Shown here piece after piece: positions 60,056-64,000 of a stretch of DNA of 64,000 nucleotides. The translations under genes were made by a program, and so were the position numbers. Origin of the DNA: Caldimonas thermodepolymerans (lineage in GTDB: Bacteria; Pseudomonadota; Gammaproteobacteria; Burkholderiales; Burkholderiaceae_C); the NCBI RefSeq assembly GCF_015476235.1, contig NZ_CP064338.1, positions 2,728,001 to 2,792,000 on the forward strand. The letters are read 5' to 3'. Every line of letters starts with the position of its first letter. Position 1 is the stretch's first letter. The notes below the pieces were generated by a model. The model saw only the letters and a list, made by a program, of their open reading frames with translations, was not told the DNA's origin and ran no database searches.

Positions 60056-61039
60056 TCAATCCAGCTTGGCGCCGGACGCCTTGGCCACCTCGGCCCAGCG
60101 CTTCACTTCTTCGGCCACGAATGTACCGAATGCCGGGCCGTAGGTCTCGGGAATCTCCGAGCCGAGCGAGGTCCAGGTCCTGCGGATCTCCTCGGAGGCG
60201 AAGGCCTTGCGCAGCTCGGCGGTCATGCGGTCGATCGCCTCCTTGGGCGTGCCCTTCGGCACCCACAGGCCGTACCAGGTACTGACCTTGTAGTCAGGGA
60301 TGCCCGCCTCGGCCGAGGTCGGGATGTCGGGGAAGCCCGGCGCGCGTTTCGGTGCCGCCACCGCCAGCGGGCGGATGCGCCCGGCCTTGATGTGGCCGGC
60401 CGACGAGCCCAGGCCGTCGAACATCATCTCCACCTGCCCGGCGATCAGGTCCTGCAGGGCCGGGCCGGCGCCGCGGTAGGGAATGTGCGTGATGAAGGTG
60501 CCGGTCTGGATCTTGAACAGCTCGCCAGCCAGGTGGTGCGAGGTGCCGTTGCCGGCCGAGCCGTAGTTCAGCTTGCCCGGCTTGGCGCGCACCTCCGCGA
60601 GCAGCTCCTGGACGGTGTTGATCGGCAGCTTCGGGTTGACGACGATCACCTGCGGCACGTTGGAAACCAGGCCGACCGGCGTGAAGTCGTTCAGGATGTC
60701 GTAGTCCAGCTTGGGGTACATCGCCGGCGCGATCGCGTGGTGCACCGCGCCCATGAAGAAGGTGTAGCCGTCGGCCGGAGCGCGCGCCGCCACCGACGCG
60801 CCGAGCGTGCCGCCCGCGCCCCCCTTGTTGTCGATCAGCACCTGCATGCCCAGCTGCTTGGTCAGCACCGCGGCCAGCGGTCGGGCAAACGCATCGGTGC
60901 CGCCGCCAGCGGGGAACGGCACGATGATGGTGATGGGCTTGGACGGCCAGGTGTCCGCCCGCACCGGCGAAGCACCGATAGCTGCCGTTGCGGCCACCGC
61001 CAGCGCCAGCGCGCGCACTGCATCACGACGTGTAAGCAT
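60056..61039 (-). CDS. Bug/TctC-family tricarboxylate-type substrate-binding protein
   Basis: 327 aa periplasmic protein with a signal peptide (MLTRRDAVRALALAVAATAA) and family blocks ITIIVPFPAGGGTDAFARPL, NKGGAGGTLGASVAARAPAD and NYGSAGNGTSHHLAGELFK. Bug proteins usually feed TctAB membrane subunits, which are absent here, so it either works with distant partners or as an orphan sensor. Context suggests malonate or a related dicarboxylate. Gaps of about 70 bases separate it from both mat genes. Confidence 0.88.
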   Translation of the reverse strand: MLTRRDAVRALALAVAATAAIGASPVRADTWPSKPITIIVPFPAGGGTDAFARPLAAVLTKQLGMQVLIDNKGGAGGTLGASVAARAPADGYTFFMGAVHHAIAPAMYPKLDYDILNDFTPVGLVSNVPQVIVVNPKLPINTVQELLAEVRAKPGKLNYGSAGNGTSHHLAGELFKIQTGTFITHIPYRGAGPALQDLIAGQVEMMFDGLGSSAGHIKAGRIRPLAVAAPKRAPGFPDIPTSAEAGIPDYKVSTWYGLWVPKGTPKEAIDRMTAELRKAFASEEIRRTWTSLGSEIPETYGPAFGTFVAEEVKRWAEVAKASGAKLD

Positions 61040-61110
61040 GTCTCAGGTCTCCTTGGTGGTTGGTCGATGTCGAAGAGATGAGCCCGACCCTCGCTCATGG
61101 ACGATGCCTG

Positions 61111-62472
61111 TCAAAGCCTTTGCGCGATCCGCTTCGAGCAGACGACCTCGCCGTGCACGAACCGGTCGTGCCGCTCCTCCACTTCGCCGAGGTCGTAGAG
61201 ATAGTTGACCATCAGGCCGAGCGACTGCTTCAGCCCCTTGCGGCCGGTGTCGGCCGCCCAGTTGATGCGCTCCAGTCGTGCGCCGTTGCCCAGGTGGAAG
61301 CGCGCCACCGGGTCCCCGCGCGGCGTGACCGACTCGTGCGCCAGGTAGTAGTGCGCCAGCAGTTCGATCGCATCGCGCAGCTCCGGCGGTGCGGCATCGG
61401 GCGTGAAGTCGCCCGGCATCCCCGTGAGCTCCGCGCCGAACCGCTCGCGCAGCGCGGCGTCGGCGCGCTGCAGGCGCTCACGCAGCCTCGGCTTCGCCGC
61501 GCCGGACGCCCAGTCGTGCGGCTGGCGCAGCCACGCAGTGAAGCCGGGGATGGGCGACAGGGTGCAGAACGTGCGCAGCTGCGGGAGCTCGCGGTGCAGG
61601 TGCTCGGCGACGCGCTTGATCAGGAAGTTGCCGAGCGAGACGCCCTTGAGGCCCGGCTGGCAGTTGCTGATCGAGTAGAAGGTGGCGACCTTGAAATGCC
61701 TGGGCGCCAGCGGCGGCGAGGCCGGATCGATCAGCGGCCCGATCGCGCCGGGCATGTCCGGCACCAGGGCCACCTCGACGAAGATCAGCGGCTCGCCGGG
61801 CAGCTGCGGATGGAAGAAGGCAAAGCAGCGGCGATCGGGCTGCAGGCGGCGGCGCAGGTCGGTCCAGCCGGCGATCTCGTGCACCGCCTCGTGCTCGATG
61901 ATGCGCTCCAGCAGCTCGGCGGGCGAGCGCCAGTCCATCTGCTCCATCTGCAGGAAGCCGGCGTTGAACCACGACGACAGCAGGTGCTGGAAGTCCGCCT
62001 CCACCGCGGCCAGGTCCGGCCGCTTGGGCAGGAGGGTCAGCAGCACCCGCCGCAGCGCGACGATGGCCGCCGTGCCGCCCGGGGCCCGGTTGAGCCGCCG
62101 CAGCAGCTCCTGGCGGGGCGGCTCGGCCGCGGTCGTCAGGCGGATCAGGTGCTCGGCCGTGGGCGCCTCGGCATAGCGTTGCGCGGCCTGCAGCACTTCT
62201 TCGGGGTCCGGTCCGAACTGCTGCTCCAGCAGCTCGAAGAACCCCACCAGCTGTTCGGGCGGCAGCGCCAGCAGCTCGCGCTGCAGGTGGGCCGCGATCG
62301 CGATGCTGTTGGCCTCGCCGCGCTCGGACAGCAGGCGCCGGCAGGTGTCGGCCACGCGCTGCATGCGGCGCGGGTCCGTCGCGCCGCGGCGCGCGCGGGC
62401 GCGCAGCGAGGAGATGCCCAGGCGCAGCGTGGAAGACGGCAGGCTGAACATCTCGTGCGCTCCCTTGGCCAT
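61111..62472 (-). CDS. matA: Malonyl-CoA decarboxylase
   Basis: 453 aa enzyme turning malonyl-CoA into acetyl-CoA. N-terminal helical domain, then a GNAT-like catalytic domain: YEAVHEI-type block here EHEAVHEIAGWTDLRRRLQP, RRCFAFFHPQLPGEPLIFVE, FKVATFYSISNCQPGLKGVS with the Ser and Gly of the active site, and RFHLGNGARLERINWAADTG carrying the catalytic His. Its ATG begins four bases beyond the gntR stop, so it is probably co-transcribed with the regulator. Confidence 0.93.
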   Translation of the reverse strand: MAKGAHEMFSLPSSTLRLGISSLRARARRGATDPRRMQRVADTCRRLLSERGEANSIAIAAHLQRELLALPPEQLVGFFELLEQQFGPDPEEVLQAAQRYAEAPTAEHLIRLTTAAEPPRQELLRRLNRAPGGTAAIVALRRVLLTLLPKRPDLAAVEADFQHLLSSWFNAGFLQMEQMDWRSPAELLERIIEHEAVHEIAGWTDLRRRLQPDRRCFAFFHPQLPGEPLIFVEVALVPDMPGAIGPLIDPASPPLAPRHFKVATFYSISNCQPGLKGVSLGNFLIKRVAEHLHRELPQLRTFCTLSPIPGFTAWLRQPHDWASGAAKPRLRERLQRADAALRERFGAELTGMPGDFTPDAAPPELRDAIELLAHYYLAHESVTPRGDPVARFHLGNGARLERINWAADTGRKGLKQSLGLMVNYLYDLGEVEERHDRFVHGEVVCSKRIAQRL

Positions 62473-62476
62473 GGTG

Positions 62477-63181
62477 TCAGGCCACGCGTGACTGGGCCGC
62501 CTCGCTGGCGCGCAAGGCCTTGAGGGCGGCCAGCTGGGCCATGAGGTGGTCGTGCATCAGGCGCTGGGCACGCTCGGCATCGCGTGCGCACAGCGCGTCG
62601 AGCAGCTCGCGGTGCTCGGCGATCGACGCCTCGAAGCGACCGGGCTGCGCCAGCTGGCGCCCGCGCAACATCCGCATGAAGCCGCGCAGCTGGTCGGTCG
62701 CGCGACTCAGCCACCCGTTGTGGGCGACCTCCTGCACGCGGGTATGGAACACGTGGTTGGCCCGGTAGTAGCCGTCGGCATCGTGGGCGGCGGCGTGCCG
62801 CTCCAGCTCGCCGTGCAGCAGCCGCAGTTCGGCCAGCTCGTCGTCGCTGGCATGCAGCGCGGCCTCGTAGGCGCAGCGGCCCTCCAGCAGCGCCATCACC
62901 GGGAACAGCTGCTCGGCGTCGTCCTCGGACACCTCGGTCACGACGCAGCCGCGCCGCGGCTGCAGCGTGACCAGCCCTTCGGAGGCCAGCACCTTGAGCG
63001 CCTCGCGCACCGGCGTGCGGCTGACGCCCCATTCCTGCACCAGCGCCAGCTCGTCGATGCGCTGGCCCGGCAGCAGGCGACGCTCGAAGATCAGCGTGCG
63101 CAGGCGCGACGCCACCTCTTCATGCAACGAGGCCGTACGGATCGGACTGCACGAAAGCGTGACAGAAGTGACAGATGTCAT
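62477..63181 (-). CDS. matR: GntR-family regulator of malonate genes (FadR/FCD type)
   Basis: 234 aa regulator with a GntR winged HTH (LHEEVASRLRTLIFERRLLP, VQEWGVSRTPVREALKVLAS) and a C-terminal FCD ligand domain with metal-binding His/Asp residues (YYRANHVFHTRVQE, EHRELLDALCARD). It is the first gene of the mat cluster. A ribosome-binding site is not evident before the ATG. An inverted repeat of the right size lies in the divergent gap (63235-63259). Confidence 0.86.
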   Translation of the reverse strand: MTSVTSVTLSCSPIRTASLHEEVASRLRTLIFERRLLPGQRIDELALVQEWGVSRTPVREALKVLASEGLVTLQPRRGCVVTEVSEDDAEQLFPVMALLEGRCAYEAALHASDDELAELRLLHGELERHAAAHDADGYYRANHVFHTRVQEVAHNGWLSRATDQLRGFMRMLRGRQLAQPGRFEASIAEHRELLDALCARDAERAQRLMHDHLMAQLAALKALRASEAAQSRVA

Positions 63182-63234
63182 GGCCGATACCGGGCGTTCA
63201 AGGTAACCTGCGGCTTCACGAACCTTAAAACTGA

Positions 63235-63259
63235 ATGAATACTAGGATCCAGAATTCAT
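63235..63259. promoter_or_regulatory. Imperfect inverted repeat in the matR/binding-protein gap
   Basis: ATGAATAC and GAATTCAT arms (seven of eight positions pair) flank a nine-base centre, within an AT-rich patch that stands out from the GC-rich surroundings. Position and size suit a GntR/FCD operator or a divergent promoter. Confidence 0.4.
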
Positions 63260-63315
63260 AATTACAAGTAAGGGTTGACCCTGCGCCTGCCGGGTCTGCA
63301 GAAGAAGAAACCACA

Positions 63316-63337
63316 AAGGGGCACCACCCCTTCTTTT
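63316..63337 (+). terminator. Terminator-like hairpin with T-tract in the leader of the binding-protein gene
   Basis: AAGGGG and CCCCTT form a six-base-pair stem with loop CACCA, followed by C and TTTT. It ends about 13 bases before the start codon and just before the ribosome-binding site, which is the layout of a transcription attenuator. Confidence 0.5.
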
Positions 63338-63349
63338 CGGAGGATCGAC

Positions 63350-64000
63350 ATGAAACGACTGCTTGCGGCATTGGCCATCGGCATGGGCTTGAGCGCTCCG
63401 GCGTCCAGCCAGATCCTGATCGGCCAGACAGCCGGGTTCAGCGGGCCGGTGGCCGCCGGCGTCCGGGAGACGACCGACGGGGCCCTGCTGTACATCGAGT
63501 CGGTCAATGCCCGCGGCGGCGTCAACGGGCAGAAGATCGAGCTGATCTCGCTCGACGACGGGTTCGAGCCCAAGCGAGCGGCGCAGAATGCGCAGGAACT
63601 GATCGTCGACAAGAAGGTGGTCGCGTTGTTCCTGGTGCGCGGCACGCCCCACACCCAGGCGGTCATGCCGCTGCTCGAGGAGCACAAGGTGCCGCTGATC
63701 GCGCCGTCCACCGGGGCGATGGCGCTGCACTCCCCGGTCCATCCCTACGTGTTCAACGTACGCGCCACCTACCAGCGTGAGGCCGAACGCGCCGTCCGGC
63801 ACCTGAGCCTGATCGGCATGGACCGCATCGCGGTGCTGCAGGTCGACGACTCCTTCGGTGCCGACGCGATCGAGGGCGCCAACGCCGGGTTCGCGGCGGT
63901 CGGCAAGAAGCCGGTGCTGCTGGAGAAGTTCGACCGCAGCAAGCCCGACTTCAGCCAGATCGCCCCGAAGGTCGCTCAGGCCCAGGCGCAGGCGGTCCTG
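63350..64000 (+). CDS. Branched-chain amino-acid type ABC substrate-binding protein (3' truncated)
   Basis: 217 codons are present, open to the window edge. A signal peptide (MKRLLAALAIGMGLSAPAS) is followed by ILIGQTAGFSGPVAAGVRET and the blocks GALLYIESVNARGGVNGQKI, LISLDDGFEPKRAAQNAQEL and LIAPSTGAMALHSPVHPYVF, all typical of Leu/Ile/Val, amide or urea-binding periplasmic proteins (LivJ superfamily). An AGGA lies upstream of the ATG. The remaining permease and ATPase genes should follow outside the window. The ligand is unknown. Confidence 0.88.
   Translation, partial: MKRLLAALAIGMGLSAPASSQILIGQTAGFSGPVAAGVRETTDGALLYIESVNARGGVNGQKIELISLDDGFEPKRAAQNAQELIVDKKVVALFLVRGTPHTQAVMPLLEEHKVPLIAPSTGAMALHSPVHPYVFNVRATYQREAERAVRHLSLIGMDRIAVLQVDDSFGADAIEGANAGFAAVGKKPVLLEKFDRSKPDFSQIAPKVAQAQAQAVL

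Noticed and set aside
63241-63259. Adjacent BamHI (GGATCC) and EcoRI (GAATTC) sites resembling a vector polylinker
   Set aside because: The flanks are native: a GntR gene on one side and a complete leader with ribosome-binding site on the other. No other polylinker sites or vector sequence are seen, and the AT-rich patch fits a promoter.

Overview
The window is a very GC-rich, gene-dense chromosomal segment. Its gene content and neighbour order point to a betaproteobacterium of the Burkholderiales. Supporting signs are FolE2 instead of FolE, argH divergent from an algZ/algR pair, an xseB-ispA-dxs operon beside a Rieske oxygenase, Bug-type tricarboxylate binding proteins, and a Tat-exported three-subunit formate dehydrogenase with fdhD. 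Genus cannot be fixed from sequence alone. I see no tRNA, rRNA, IS element, prophage or CRISPR array, so this reads as core and ordinary accessory chromosome rather than an island.

Layout. 1-6.5 kb: the 3' part of a LytTR response regulator, then mostly convergent single genes (acyltransferase 3, peroxiredoxin, TraB/GumN protein, nitronate monooxygenase, DUF421 membrane pair, Asp/Glu racemase). 6.5-11.2 kb: a TauE/SafE permease and a tungstate-type ABC operon (tupB-tupC-tupA) divergent from a regulator that joins a ModE/LysR-like HTH to a binding-protein domain. 11.2-14.8 kb: an EgtB/SenA-type enzyme divergent from selD, then folE2, whose 3' end is repeated as a decaying ~104-bp tandem array. 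14.9-19.4 kb: xseB-ispA-dxs and a divergent Rieske oxygenase. 19.4-25.4 kb: class III cyclase, EamA transporter and 3-mercaptopyruvate sulfurtransferase (overlapping genes), UspA, ZIP transporter, Tat-exported dienelactone hydrolase. 25.6-32.7 kb: ppx converging on ppk, with algR, algZ and divergent argH. 32.9-39.1 kb: hemerythrin, a CDF efflux protein with divergent cadR and its operator, a DUF5666 lipoprotein, an NlpE-chagasin lipoprotein, MgtC and DinB. 39.1-47.0 kb: LysR regulator, an FMN 2-hydroxyacid dehydrogenase, DUF1801, YpfJ metallopeptidase, two ferritin-like proteins, a frameshifted DUF2243 gene, dcd and an Mpo1-like protein. 47.0-53.6 kb: formate dehydrogenase locus. 53.6-58.4 kb: a 464-bp regulatory gap with a tandem palindrome and a heat-shock promoter, two Hsp20 genes, and an NtrC-type response regulator with its kinase. 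58.5-63.2 kb: malonate catabolism (MatB, Bug binding protein, malonyl-CoA decarboxylase, GntR regulator). 63.35-64 kb: start of a branched-chain amino-acid type binding protein.

Functional themes are C1/C3 acid oxidation (formate, malonate, a 2-hydroxyacid), oxyanion and metal handling (tungstate for the formate dehydrogenase cofactor is a plausible link, plus Cd/Zn efflux and ZIP uptake), selenium use (selD beside an EgtB-type enzyme, while the formate dehydrogenase here has Cys at the Sec position), and stress physiology (polyphosphate, Hsp20, UspA). The points most worth following are the selD/EgtB-type pair as a possible selenoneine locus without a neighbouring senB, the folE2-tail tandem array, the tandem palindrome in front of the formate dehydrogenase and Hsp20 genes, and the small unrecognised proteins inside the formate dehydrogenase operon.
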